DNA of 64,000 nt, from the NCBI RefSeq assembly GCF_900046455.1, contig NZ_FCOT01000011.1, forward strand, positions 1 to 64,000, written 5' to 3'. Below, one piece after another: positions 17,838-26,552 of this stretch. The notes below the pieces were generated by a model. That model was not told the origin of the DNA, did not search any database, and saw only the letters and a list, made by a program, of their open reading frames with translations. A program made the position numbers and the translations under genes. The stretch's first letter is position 1. Each line of letters starts with the position of its first letter. This DNA is from Cellulomonas timonensis (GTDB taxonomy: Bacteria; Actinomycetota; Actinomycetes; Actinomycetales; Cellulomonadaceae).

Positions 17838-18744
17838 GCGGCAGGCGTCGGACGCTGCGGAATCGGCGCGGCTCGCCGTCGATGGGGTCGGTGAAGGCGA
17901 GCTCCCCGGCGAGCAGCTGCAACGGGTTGCTGAAGTCGTCCACCGGGATGTCTCGCACCACCGGGTACAACGGGTCGTTGACGATCGGAATGTCGAGCCC
18001 GTGCAGGTGCAGGCGGAGCTGGTGGGTGCGTCCCGTGCGGGGGGTCAGGCGGTAGACCCCGTGGCCGTCTGCCTCGGACTCCAGCTCGACGAGCGTCTCG
18101 GCGTTGACCGGCGCCCCGGGGACCACCTGCGCCTGCCACGCGCCGCGCTCCTTGTGGATGTGGTTGCGCACCACCACCGGGAACTCCAGGTCCGGGCGCA
18201 GGGGCGCCAGCGCCCAGTAGGCCTTGTCCACCGCGCGACGCTCGAACAGGCTCTGGTAGGGCCCGCGCCACTGGGGCTCGGTGGCGAGCATCAACAGCCC
18301 AGACGTGACGCGGTCCAGGCGATGCAGCGGCGACAGATCCGGCAGGCCCAACTCCGCGCGCATGCGCACGACCACGCTCTGCATCACATGCCGGCCGCGC
18401 GGGATCGAGGAGAGGAACGCGGGCTTGTCGACCACCACGAGCCGCTCGTCGCGGTGCACCACGTGGATCGGGGCGGTCACCTCGGGCTCGTCGCGCAGGT
18501 CGCGGTGGAACCACACGAACTGATGCGGGGCGAACGGGTCCTCCTCGCGCACCGCGCGCCCGCCCTCGTCGACGAAGCGCTGCTGCGCCAGCATCCCCGG
18601 CACGTCGACGTGCTCGGGCAGCTTGTGGCGCAGCCAGGCGCCCATCGTCGGCCACTCGTCCGGCCGCGAGCGGTCGCGGTCCGGGGTGCGCAGCCACGCG
18701 GCGCTCAGGCCATGGCGGGCCGGGAGCGGGGAGGGGGGAGGCAC
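17821..18744 (-). CDS. RluA-family RNA pseudouridine synthase
   Basis: Isomerises uridines in rRNA or tRNA. The 307-residue protein has the RluA catalytic motif HRLDRVTSGLLML with the invariant Asp, preceded by VVDKPAFLSS, and the TGRTHQLRLHLHGLDIPIVND C-terminal motif. An S4-like N-terminal region (MGAWLRHKLPEHVDVPGMLAQQRFVDEGG) is present. GTG 18744 is chosen because homologues begin with a similar (M/V)PPRSPLPxRHGLxAAWLRTP sequence. The upstream LacI reading frame runs into this gene without a stop, so the boundary between the two needs care. Confidence 0.9.
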   Translation of the reverse strand: MPPPSPLPARHGLSAAWLRTPDRDRSRPDEWPTMGAWLRHKLPEHVDVPGMLAQQRFVDEGGRAVREEDPFAPHQFVWFHRDLRDEPEVTAPIHVVHRDERLVVVDKPAFLSSIPRGRHVMQSVVVRMRAELGLPDLSPLHRLDRVTSGLLMLATEPQWRGPYQSLFERRAVDKAYWALAPLRPDLEFPVVVRNHIHKERGAWQAQVVPGAPVNAETLVELESEADGHGVYRLTPRTGRTHQLRLHLHGLDIPIVNDPLYPVVRDIPVDDFSNPLQLLAGELAFTDPIDGEPRRFRSVRRLPLTAEG

Positions 18745-18745
18745 C

Positions 18746-19858
18746 TGGCGATGGTACGCAGCGTTCCGATGAGGCCATCTGCGCGGCCGGACAGGCGCCC
18801 GGGTCTCCCCGCGTGGCGACGGCCAAGGAGCCACGCGAGCACAGGGGCAGAGCGAGCCGATGCACGTCGCCTGGCCCGTCGCCCACGCCGTTCTGGACCA
18901 CATCGATCAGCAGCTCGACCGCGCGCCGTCCGAGCTGCTCGTGGGGGATCGCGAATGTGGTCACGCCTGGTCGCATCCACTCGGCGAGCGGGTAGTTGTC
19001 GAACGAGACGATGGAGACGTCGTCGGGGATGGCGAGCCCGGCCTCGTGGAGCGCCTGGTAGGCGCCGAACGCCAACCGGTCGTTGAAGCAGATGATCGCG
19101 CGCGGTCGCGGGTGCTCCCGCAGCAGGTCGTTCGTCGCGCGCCAGCCCTGCGGGGGCAGCCAGTCGCCGCAGAGGTGGCCGGATGCGGGTTCGAGGCCCG
19201 CGGCCGTCAAGACCTCCCGGATCCCGGCCAGCCGCTCGATGCCTGCCACGGTGTCCGGCGGCACGTCCTGCGGATCTGGCCCGGCGCCGATGAGGTGGAT
19301 CTCGCGGTGCCCGGAGTCGAGGAGGAGGCGTGCGGCGGCGCGTCCGGCCTCGATCTCGTCGGGGACGACGGCGGGGGCGCTCGTGGGCTCTTCCGGAAGG
19401 GTGTTGAGCAACACCGTCGGCATCCGGTTGAGCAACGCCGGGACTGCGCGGGTTCGGGTGAACATGGACGTGAGGATGATGCCGTCGACCTGTCGGTCGT
19501 GCATCGCCTCGAGCAGCGCGCCCTCGATCTCGGGATCGCCCTCGGTCTCTCCGATGAAGAGCATGAATCCGTGGTCCCGGGCGGCCTCGATGGCGCCCTT
19601 GATCATGTCGCCCGCGAGCTGCGAGGTGGCCACCGTGTCGGAGACCAGTCCGAGCGTGCGGGTTTTGCCTTTGCGCAGCCCGATCGACACGATATTCGGC
19701 CGGTAGGAGAGTTCGGCGGCGGCCTCTCGGACGCGTTTTTGGACGCGCTGCGAGATGCGCAGCTCGTCGCCACGCCCAGAAAGAACCAGAGATGCGGTCG
19801 GCGATGACACGCCCGCGGCGCGTGCTACATCGGCCAATGTCACGCGGCTGTTGCCCAC
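18746..19858 (-). CDS. LacI-family transcriptional regulator, no in-frame stop found
   Basis: Repressor divergent from the sugar ABC operon. It has an N-terminal HTH (VTLADVARAAGVSSPTASLVLSG) and a periplasmic-binding-protein-like sensor domain ending in PDDVSIVSFDNYPLAEWMRPGVTT and HRLALPLCSRGS, as expected for about 340 residues. GTG 19858 has the ribosome binding site GAGGGGAG just upstream. No stop codon follows in this frame: it stays open through the downstream pseudouridine synthase gene until 17060. The 3' boundary given here is only the start of the next gene. The cause could be a frameshift, a lost stop or a sequence error. The likely operator lies at 20003-20020. Confidence 0.85.
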
Positions 19859-19967
19859 CTGACTCCCCTCGTCGCTTCGGGATCCTAGACGGGCGCCGCC
19901 GTCTCGAGCGCTTGTCGAAAGCGATTCCCCGCAGATCGGGCGTGATCGATCTGTGACCACCGCCGGC

Positions 19968-19997
19968 TTGACATTGCCCGCCTCCAATCGAGAGCAT
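19968..19997 (+). promoter_or_regulatory. predicted promoter of the sugar ABC operon
   Basis: A perfect -35 TTGACA (19968-19973) is followed after 18 bases by a weak -10 GAGCAT (19992-19997). The predicted start falls on the palindromic operator that begins at 20003, consistent with repression by steric block. Confidence 0.5.
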
Positions 19998-20002
19998 CCT
20001 CG

Positions 20003-20020
20003 TGCTAAGCCGATTTAGCA
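20003..20020. promoter_or_regulatory. predicted LacI-family operator
   Basis: TGCTAAGCCGATTTAGCA is an 18-base palindrome with six matched bases in each arm (TGCTAA/TTAGCA) and a central CG, the classic architecture of LacI-family sites. It lies between the divergent LacI gene and the solute-binding protein gene, right after the predicted promoter. Confidence 0.65.
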
Positions 20021-20069
20021 AATCCGATCCGGGCCCCACCGGATGCGTTCCGACGAAAGGGAGACGACG

Positions 20070-21443
20070 TTGTCTCGAGCCCCTCTGAGGACCCGGCCCA
20101 GTACTGTCACGGCAGCACTGTGCCTGGCGAGCCTCATGACCATCGCCGCCTGCGGCGCACCTGGCGCCACCACGGGTGACGACACCAAGCCCACTGCCGG
20201 AAACGCCAGCGCCTCGGGCGAGGCTCCGACGTGCGGCTCCGACGACGTCGTGCTCAGCGCGTACATCGAAACGGGCTTCCCCCTGCCCAAGGCGCTGACG
20301 GAAGAATTCACCGCGCAGCACCCCAACGTGACGTTCGACATCCGCGAGGACCAGTTCGCGGTCATCACGCAGAACGCGCCGCGCATCCTCGCCGACAATC
20401 CGCCGGACCTGATGCGCCTGCCGCAGATGTCCGACCTCGCGAAGGACGGGCTGCTGCTCGACCTCGACCCCTACGCCGAATCGCTCGGGTGGGACGAGTG
20501 GCCCGCCTCGCAGCTCCTGCAGATGCGCGTCGACGATGAGGGCCGCCGCGGCGACGGCCCCCTGTACGCGATGGGCCTGAATTACTCGATGACGGGGATC
20601 TTCTACAACAAGGAGATCGCCGCCGAGCTCGGCATGACCGAGGCGCCGCAGACCCTCGCCGAGCTCGACGCGCTGCTGCAGAAGGCGAAGGACGCCGGCT
20701 ACAACCCGATCGGGCAGTTCAACGGCGGCGCGACGGGCGGCCTCGCCTTCCCGCTGCAGGCGCTCATGGCCTCCTACGGCGACGCGTCGAAGATCAACGC
20801 CTGGACGTTCCAGCAGCCCGGCGCGACCATCGCCACCCCGGAGAACATCAAGGCCGCCGAGCACCTCGACAAGTGGATCAAGGCCGGCTTCTTCGCCGAT
20901 GACGCCAACGCCATCGACTACGCCACGATGATGAGCCGTTTCATCGACGGCAAGTCGCTGCTGATGTTCAACGGCGACTGGGAGTCGGGCAACCTCGACG
21001 CCCAGATGCCCGGCAAGGCCGGCTTCTTCCTGCTCCCGCCGCTCGAGGCGGGCGGCAAGGTCGGCGCGATGTCCGCGCCCCTGACCTACGGGATCGCGGC
21101 GAAGGCCAAGAACGCTGACTGCGCCGCGTACTTCCTCGACTGGATCGCGACGAACGACGAGGGCCGGACGATCGCCGTCGAGATCGGCGGCTCGCACCCC
21201 ATGGGCCAGACGGGCGCCTTCATGCCCGAAGTCGACGCGGAGTCCGTGACCGCCCAGACGCTGGCCGCGGGCACCACCATCGGCGAGGACGACGGCGCGA
21301 TGGAGTTCATCGCCAACGCCACCGGTGAGATCTACGCCAAGAGCTGGACGCCGAACCTGCAGAAGCTCGTCGCCGGCCAGCAGACGCCCGAGGGGCTCCT
21401 CACGGCCGTGCAGGCCGACTACGAGAACCAGATCGGCGGCTGA
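20070..21443 (+). CDS. sugar ABC transporter substrate-binding lipoprotein
   Basis: A 457-residue extracellular solute-binding protein of family 1. A signal peptide ends in the lipobox IAAC, so it is lipid-anchored outside the cell. The mature protein has the family layout DVVLSAYIETGFPLPKALTEEF, NPPDLMRLPQMSDLAKDGLL, YAMGLNYSMTGIFYNKEIAAELG and GDWESGNL. The start is read as TTG 20070 because the ribosome binding site AAAGGGAGA lies 6-8 bases upstream; an in-frame ATG at 20043 has none. It is the first gene of a five-gene transcript, and the ligand is probably a di- or oligosaccharide. Confidence 0.92.
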   Translation: MSRAPLRTRPSTVTAALCLASLMTIAACGAPGATTGDDTKPTAGNASASGEAPTCGSDDVVLSAYIETGFPLPKALTEEFTAQHPNVTFDIREDQFAVITQNAPRILADNPPDLMRLPQMSDLAKDGLLLDLDPYAESLGWDEWPASQLLQMRVDDEGRRGDGPLYAMGLNYSMTGIFYNKEIAAELGMTEAPQTLAELDALLQKAKDAGYNPIGQFNGGATGGLAFPLQALMASYGDASKINAWTFQQPGATIATPENIKAAEHLDKWIKAGFFADDANAIDYATMMSRFIDGKSLLMFNGDWESGNLDAQMPGKAGFFLLPPLEAGGKVGAMSAPLTYGIAAKAKNADCAAYFLDWIATNDEGRTIAVEIGGSHPMGQTGAFMPEVDAESVTAQTLAAGTTIGEDDGAMEFIANATGEIYAKSWTPNLQKLVAGQQTPEGLLTAVQADYENQIGG

Positions 21444-21444
21444 C

Positions 21445-22407
21445 ATGACAGCGACGACCGGAACGCCCGGTCGCCGCGAGACGGTTGAGTACTCGACAAC
21501 CAGCCAGGAGGCCAGGCGCCGCGCCCTTAAAGCGCGGCGCCTGCGCCGGGGCTGGGCAGCACTCGCCCTCGTGGTGCCAGCGGCCCTCTTCTACGGCGTG
21601 TTCGTCCTGCGGCCGCTCGCCCTGACGTTCCAGTACTCGTTCTACGACTGGAACGGCGTGACCGAGGCGACCTGGGTCGGGTGGGACAACTACACCCGGC
21701 TCCTCGGCGAGAGCGAGATGCTCGGCTCGATCGTCAACGCGCTCGAGCTCATCATCTACTTCTCGTTCGTGCCGGTGGTCCTCGGGCTGTTCGCGGCGGC
21801 GACCATCCGCAAGTTCGCCACGAGCCGGCTGGCGATCATCTCGCGCACGGTGCTCTTCCTTCCCCAGGTCATCCCCCTGGTCGCGGCGGGCATCATGTGG
21901 ACCTGGCTGATGGCCTCCGACGGGCTCGTCAACCAGATCCTGCGCGCCATCGGCCTCGGCTCGCTCGCGCAGGCGTGGCTGGGCAACTTCGACACGGCCC
22001 TGCCCGCCGTCGGCGCCATCGGCGCGTGGGTGGCGCTCGGCCTGTGCATGCTCCTGCTGCTCGCCGGCATGACGAAGATCGACCCCGCGCTCTACGAGGC
22101 GGCCCGCATCGACGGCGCCGGGGCGATCCGCGAGTTCTTCGCGATCACCCTCCCGAGCCTGCGCCAGGAGATCGGCGTGTGCGTCACGGTGACGGTCATC
22201 GCGGCGCTCGCCAGCTTCGACATCATCTACATCTCGACCCAGGGCGGCCCGGGGAACAGCACGCTCGTGCCCGGGCTGGAGATCTACTACCTGGCGTTCT
22301 TCAGCCGGGAGATCGGACAGGCCTCCGCGCTCGCGGTGGCCTTCATGCTCCTCGTGCTCGCGATCGTGCTGCCCATCCAGCGACTCACCAAGGACAGTGA
22401 CTCATGA
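21445..22407 (+). CDS. sugar ABC transporter permease (MalF-type)
   Basis: A 320-residue inner-membrane permease with six predicted helices after a basic N-terminal tail. The cytoplasmic coupling loop EAARIDGAGAIREFFAITLP is the EAA motif that contacts the ATPase. It starts one base after the stop of the binding-protein gene and overlaps the next permease by ATGA. No ATPase gene is in the cluster, so a shared MsiK-type ATPase encoded elsewhere is presumably used, as in many actinobacteria (established for Streptomyces). Confidence 0.93.
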   Translation: MTATTGTPGRRETVEYSTTSQEARRRALKARRLRRGWAALALVVPAALFYGVFVLRPLALTFQYSFYDWNGVTEATWVGWDNYTRLLGESEMLGSIVNALELIIYFSFVPVVLGLFAAATIRKFATSRLAIISRTVLFLPQVIPLVAAGIMWTWLMASDGLVNQILRAIGLGSLAQAWLGNFDTALPAVGAIGAWVALGLCMLLLLAGMTKIDPALYEAARIDGAGAIREFFAITLPSLRQEIGVCVTVTVIAALASFDIIYISTQGGPGNSTLVPGLEIYYLAFFSREIGQASALAVAFMLLVLAIVLPIQRLTKDSDS

Positions 22408-23228
22408 TCGCCTCCCGCCGAGAGAAGTGGGTCGGCAACGTCCTCCTGGTCCTCCTGATGGCCGTGACGATCGTCCCGTTCCTCACGCTCTTCGTCACCG
22501 CGCTGCACCCGGCGGGCACCTACCCGTCGGGACTGGAGTGGCCCGAGGAGCCGCACTGGGAGAACTTCGCCTCCGCGTTCCAGGCCGCGAACATGGGCAA
22601 GCTGCTGCTGTCGAGCGCGCTCATCGTCGTCGGCGTGGTCCCCGTGGCGCTGCTCATCGCCACGCTGGCGGGCTTCGCGCTGGGCCACTTGCGCCCGCCC
22701 GGGCACCGGTGGATCTTCCTGGTGTTCCTGCTCGGGCTCACCCTGCCGTTCCAGGGCGTCATCGTCCCGCTCTACTACCAGATGCGGGAGTTCGGCCTGC
22801 TGAACACCCGGTGGGCGATCATCCTGCCGCTCATCGGGCTGTACATGCCGTTCGCGGTCATGTGGATGCGCGCGCACTTCGTGAACATGCCCACCGACCT
22901 CTCCGAGGCGGCGCGGATGGACGGCGCGAACACGTGGTCGCTGTTCACCAAGATCCACCTGCCGTTGTCGATGCCCGCCCTGTCGTCGCTGGCGATCCTG
23001 CTGTTCCTGTGGACGTGGAACCAGTTCCTGCTGGCAGTGGTCCTCGTGGACGACTCGACGAAGCGGACCATGGCCGGCGCCCTCGGGGCCTTCCAGGGGC
23101 AGTACGGGACGGACATCCCCCTGCTCTGCGCCGGGTCGATCCTCATCCTCACGCCCACCCTGATCGTCTTCCTCGTGTTCCAGCGCCAGTTCGTCTCCGC
23201 GCTCCTGCAGGGAGCGATCAAGGGATGA
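22404..23228 (+). CDS. sugar ABC transporter permease (MalG-type)
   Basis: A 274-residue permease with six hydrophobic helices and the EAA loop EAARMDGANTWSLFTKIHLP. It partners the upstream permease to form the membrane channel. It overlaps both neighbours by 4 bases (ATGA at 22404 and 23225), so all are produced from one mRNA with coupled translation. Confidence 0.93.
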   Translation: MIASRREKWVGNVLLVLLMAVTIVPFLTLFVTALHPAGTYPSGLEWPEEPHWENFASAFQAANMGKLLLSSALIVVGVVPVALLIATLAGFALGHLRPPGHRWIFLVFLLGLTLPFQGVIVPLYYQMREFGLLNTRWAIILPLIGLYMPFAVMWMRAHFVNMPTDLSEAARMDGANTWSLFTKIHLPLSMPALSSLAILLFLWTWNQFLLAVVLVDDSTKRTMAGALGAFQGQYGTDIPLLCAGSILILTPTLIVFLVFQRQFVSALLQGAIKG

Positions 23229-24256
23229 GCTCTGGACTGCCCCCGTTCGACCCCGAGATCTCCCTCGCGCTGGCCGAACGGGCCGACATCGTCGTGACTT
23301 CGCTCGCCCCTGACGAGATCGACGTGCTGCGGGCTCGGGCCACCCCGCCGGACATCCACGCCGTGGCCGCGGAGGCCGGTGGCGCGGTCAGCGAGCACCG
23401 TGCGCCGGGCCGCGAGGGGGACGTGCCGGTGACGGTCGTCCGGCCGCAGCACAGTCCTGGGCCGGTCCCCGTCCTCCTCCACCTCCACGGTGGCGGGCTC
23501 ATCGCCGGCGCCGTGTCCGACAACGTCGACGCGGCGCTGGCCGTCGCGCCGGGGTGGGCCGTCGCTTCGGTGGACTACCGGCTGGCCCCGGAGCACCCGT
23601 ACCCCGCAGCCGTGGAGGACGCGTACGCGGCGCTGCTCTGGCTCGTCGCCGAGGCGGAGCAGTTGGGGATCGACCCCGCCCGCGTCGTCGTCACAGGCGT
23701 CAGCGCCGGTGGCGGGCTGGCCGCCGCGCTCGCGCTCCTCGTGCGGGACCGCAACGGGCCGCCGCTGCTCGGCCAGCTCCTCGTCTACCCGATGCTGGAC
23801 GATCGCAACGACAGCGCCTCAGGACATCAGATGGCAGGCGCCGGCTCATGGGACCGCACCGCCAACGCGACCGGCTGGGGCGCCTACCTCGGCGCGGACG
23901 CGGGAGGACCGCACACCCCCGCCTACGCGTCCGCGGCCCGGGCCGACACCCTGCGGGGCCTGCCACCGGCGTTCATCGACGTCGCCTCGGCCGAGACGTT
24001 CCGCGACGAGTGCGTCGAGTACGCCGCGCGCCTCTGGGCCGATGGCGGCGACGCCGAGCTGCACGTGTGGCCCGGCGGCTGCCACGGGTTCGACGGGCTC
24101 GCCCCATCCGCTCGCATCTCCGTCGCGGCGCGCGCCGCACGAGCGAGTTGGCTCGATCGCCTCCTGGCCCGCGCCCCCCGCGACGCGGAGCCCGCCGCAC
24201 ACCCGCTGCCCCACCCACATCCGCCGATCCGCACCCTGACGGAGTCCCTGACGTGA
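23225..24256 (+). CDS. alpha/beta hydrolase of the HSL (acetyl-esterase) type
   Basis: A 343-residue cytoplasmic esterase. The oxyanion-hole motif HLHGGGLIAG, the DYRLAPEHPYPAAVED block and the nucleophile motif GVSAGG (G-x-S-x-G) are the HSL/family IV hallmarks. The acid and base residues are in the VASAETFRDE and WPGGCHGFDG regions. The last 30 residues are Pro/His-rich and may be a disordered tail. It is coupled to the permease before it and to the phosphorylase after it by 4-base overlaps. This position is unusual for a sugar operon and suggests a substrate that is acylated. Confidence 0.9.
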   Translation: MSSGLPPFDPEISLALAERADIVVTSLAPDEIDVLRARATPPDIHAVAAEAGGAVSEHRAPGREGDVPVTVVRPQHSPGPVPVLLHLHGGGLIAGAVSDNVDAALAVAPGWAVASVDYRLAPEHPYPAAVEDAYAALLWLVAEAEQLGIDPARVVVTGVSAGGGLAAALALLVRDRNGPPLLGQLLVYPMLDDRNDSASGHQMAGAGSWDRTANATGWGAYLGADAGGPHTPAYASAARADTLRGLPPAFIDVASAETFRDECVEYAARLWADGGDAELHVWPGGCHGFDGLAPSARISVAARAARASWLDRLLARAPRDAEPAAHPLPHPHPPIRTLTESLT

Positions 24257-25737
24257 ACACCCGCCCCCAGCTCATCGCCTACGCCGACCGCCTCGCCGGG
24301 AGCGTCTCCGGGCTCGCCGACCTGCTCGACGGGCCGCTCGCCGGAGCGTTCGGCGGAGTGCACGTGCTGCCGTTCTTCACCCCGCACGACGGCGTCGACG
24401 CGGGCTTCGACCCCCGCGACCACACCACCGTCGACCCGCGGCTGGGGACGTGGGAGGACATGCGCTCACTCGCGCAGGGCCGCACCGTCATGGCCGACCT
24501 GATCGTCAACCACGTCTCCGCGCAGTCCGAGCAGTTCATAGACGTCCGCGAGCGCGGCGACGCCTCGCCCTGGGCGCCGATGTTCCTCACGCTCACGTCG
24601 GTGTTCCCCGACGGCGCTGCCGAGGCGGACCTGGCGCGCGTCTACCGGCCCCGGCCGGGCCTGCCCTTCACCACGATGACGCTGGGCGGCGAGCGGCGCC
24701 TGGTCTGGACGACCTTCACCTCCGACCAGGTCGACATCGACCTGCGCACCCCGCAGGCCTGGGACTACCTGGACTCCGTGGTCGACGCGCTCACCGCAGG
24801 CGGGGTCACGCAGATCCGGCTGGACGCCGTCGGGTACACCGGGAAGCAGGCGGGCACGGACTGCTTCATGACCCCCGCCACCGACGAGTACACCGAGCGG
24901 ATCGTGCAGCGGGCCCACGCGCGCGGCGCCTCCGTGCTGGTCGAGGTGCACGGCCATCACACCCAGCAGATCGAGATCGCCCAGAAGGTCGACCACGTCT
25001 ACGACTTCGCCCTGCCGCCGCTCGTGCTGCACGCGCTCACCGCCGCCGACCTCGAGCCGCTGGCGCACTGGCTGCGGATACGCCCCGCGAACGCGATGAC
25101 GGTGCTCGACACGCACGACGGCATCGGCATCGTCGACGTCGGGCCGTCCGACCTGCGCCCCGGCGAGCCCGGCCTCCTCGAGCCCGACCAGATCGACGCG
25201 CTCGTCGAGGCGATCCACCACAACAGCGGCGGCGCCTCACGCCTCGCCACCGGGGCGGCCGCGTCGAACCTGGACCTCTACCAGGTCAACTGCACGTTCT
25301 ACGACGCCCTCGCCCGCGACGACCAGCGGTACGTGCTCGCCCGCCTGATCCAGCTCTTCGTGCCGGGCACACCCCAGGTGTACTACGTCGGCCTCCTGGC
25401 CGGAGAGAACGACATGGACCTGCTCGAGCGGAGCGGTGTGGGCCGTGACGTCAACCGCCACCACTACACGCCCGACGAGATCGCGCACCACCTCGAGCGC
25501 CCCGCAGTCCGCGCGCAGCTCGACGCGCTGCGCGTCCGCGCCGCGCACCCCGCATTCGACGGGACGTTCGCCTGGGACCTCCAGGGCACGCGGGGGCGGA
25601 TGGCGTGGACGGCGGGCGACGAGCGCGCCGAGCTCGACTTCGACGTCGCGGATGGGTCATACGCGATGACGGTCAGCGACGGCACGAGCACTATCGACGT
25701 CGTGTCGTCGGGGAGGCTGACGCCGCGCGTCGGCTGA
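24253..25737 (+). CDS. GH13_18 sucrose-phosphorylase-like glycoside phosphorylase
   Basis: A 494-residue retaining phosphorylase of subfamily GH13_18, cytoplasmic. Visible landmarks are LPFFTPHDGVDAGFDP, the nucleophile region IRLDAVGYTGKQAGT, the acid/base region VLVEVHGHHTQQIE and the transition-state region VLDTHDGIGI. Sucrose phosphorylase releases fructose and alpha-glucose-1-phosphate, but this subfamily also contains sucrose-6-phosphate, glucosylglycerate and glucosylglycerol phosphorylases, so the exact substrate is open. The GTG start overlaps the esterase stop (GTGA). Confidence 0.88.
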   Translation: MNTRPQLIAYADRLAGSVSGLADLLDGPLAGAFGGVHVLPFFTPHDGVDAGFDPRDHTTVDPRLGTWEDMRSLAQGRTVMADLIVNHVSAQSEQFIDVRERGDASPWAPMFLTLTSVFPDGAAEADLARVYRPRPGLPFTTMTLGGERRLVWTTFTSDQVDIDLRTPQAWDYLDSVVDALTAGGVTQIRLDAVGYTGKQAGTDCFMTPATDEYTERIVQRAHARGASVLVEVHGHHTQQIEIAQKVDHVYDFALPPLVLHALTAADLEPLAHWLRIRPANAMTVLDTHDGIGIVDVGPSDLRPGEPGLLEPDQIDALVEAIHHNSGGASRLATGAAASNLDLYQVNCTFYDALARDDQRYVLARLIQLFVPGTPQVYYVGLLAGENDMDLLERSGVGRDVNRHHYTPDEIAHHLERPAVRAQLDALRVRAAHPAFDGTFAWDLQGTRGRMAWTAGDERAELDFDVADGSYAMTVSDGTSTIDVVSSGRLTPRVG

Positions 25738-25760
25738 CGACGCGGGCCGAAGCGAGGGGA

Positions 25761-25789
25761 GTGACACCCGCGACTGCCGGTCATATGAT
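25761..25789 (+). promoter_or_regulatory. predicted promoter of the vapBC module
   Basis: The -35 GTGACA (25761-25766) and -10 TATGAT (25784-25789) are each one base from consensus and separated by 17 bases. The antitoxin gene starts 36 bases downstream. Confidence 0.6.
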
Positions 25790-25824
25790 TATTGACGCCG
25801 TTCTATATAAACCGGAGGCAGAGC

Positions 25825-26034
25825 ATGGCGATGACCAGCGTGGATCTTCCCGAGGACCTCGTCGCTGAAGCGATGCACGCCCTCGGGGCGAAGACCAAGC
25901 GCGAAGCGATCACCAGCGCACTGGAGGACGTCGTGCGCCGAAGCCACCAGCGCGAAGCCCTGGGCGCGCTCAGCCAGATGACCTTCGCCAGCGACCTGCT
26001 CGATCCGGAGGTTCGTGCGCAGGCGCGCCGGTGA
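25825..26034 (+). CDS. vapB: VapB-like antitoxin
   Basis: A 69-residue ribbon-helix-helix type antitoxin: MAMTSVDLPEDLVAEAMHAL provides the N-terminal DNA-binding strand/helix, followed by TKREAITSALEDVVRR. The C-terminal tail (ALSQMTFASDLLDPEV) is the kind of extension that blocks the toxin's active site. ATG 25825 has the ribosome binding site GGAGG 6 bases upstream. The TGA overlaps the toxin start (GTGA), so the pair is coupled, and VapB is probably an autorepressor. Confidence 0.88.
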   Translation: MAMTSVDLPEDLVAEAMHALGAKTKREAITSALEDVVRRSHQREALGALSQMTFASDLLDPEVRAQARR

Positions 26035-26522
26035 GCAAGTCCAGCGCGCGCCGCATCGCAGACAGGCGCGCAGCGATGAAGCCCGCACCAGTCCGACCGG
26101 AACCCACTGCGGACCTGCGCTACCTGATCGACAACAGCGTGTGGGCACGCGTGCCGACCTCCCCGACGATCGCGCAGCGCGTCGCGGACATCCAGCGTGA
26201 TCACACGATCTGCGTGACCACCGCTCAGATGGTCGAGCACGGGTACAGCGCCAGGAACCCCGTCGAACTCGACGCCTCACATCGGGCGATGTCGACGTTC
26301 ACCGTGCTGCACATGTCGCCGACGACGCACACCGTGGCACTCGGCATCCAGCAACGGCTGTGGCACAACGGGCTGATCCGGTCCGCGGGGGCGTTCGACA
26401 CTCTCATCGCCGCCGTCGCGATCGAGCATGACGTGACAGTCCTGCACTACGACAGGGACTTCGAGCACATCGCCTCAGTCGTCAGCGAGTTCCGCGAGGA
26501 ATCGCTCGTCGATCTCGGTTGA
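26031..26522 (+). CDS. vapC: VapC-like PIN-domain toxin
   Basis: A 163-residue PIN-domain RNase. The acidic residues are seen in YLIDNSVWAR (first Asp), the AQMVEHGYSA region and DTLIAAVAIEHDVTVLHYDRDFEHIA (conserved acidic pair and Mg-binding C-terminus). About 28 basic, Pro-rich residues precede the fold, which is longer than typical VapC. It overlaps VapB by 4 bases and is convergent with the next toxin-antitoxin pair. Confidence 0.88.
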   Translation: MSKSSARRIADRRAAMKPAPVRPEPTADLRYLIDNSVWARVPTSPTIAQRVADIQRDHTICVTTAQMVEHGYSARNPVELDASHRAMSTFTVLHMSPTTHTVALGIQQRLWHNGLIRSAGAFDTLIAAVAIEHDVTVLHYDRDFEHIASVVSEFREESLVDLG

Positions 26523-26552
26523 TGACGGCGGGCAGCTGCGGGTGAGGCAACA

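Noticed and set aside
17060-19987. A single 975-residue protein formed by the LacI frame reading on
   Set aside because: The portion beyond the LacI domain is low-complexity Arg/Ala/Pro and lies over a well-supported pseudouridine synthase gene. It is treated as a missing stop.
25792-25810. TTGACG plus TATATA as a vapBC promoter
   Set aside because: The spacing is only about 6 bases. The GTGACA/TATGAT pair at 25761-25789 has a proper 17-base spacer.
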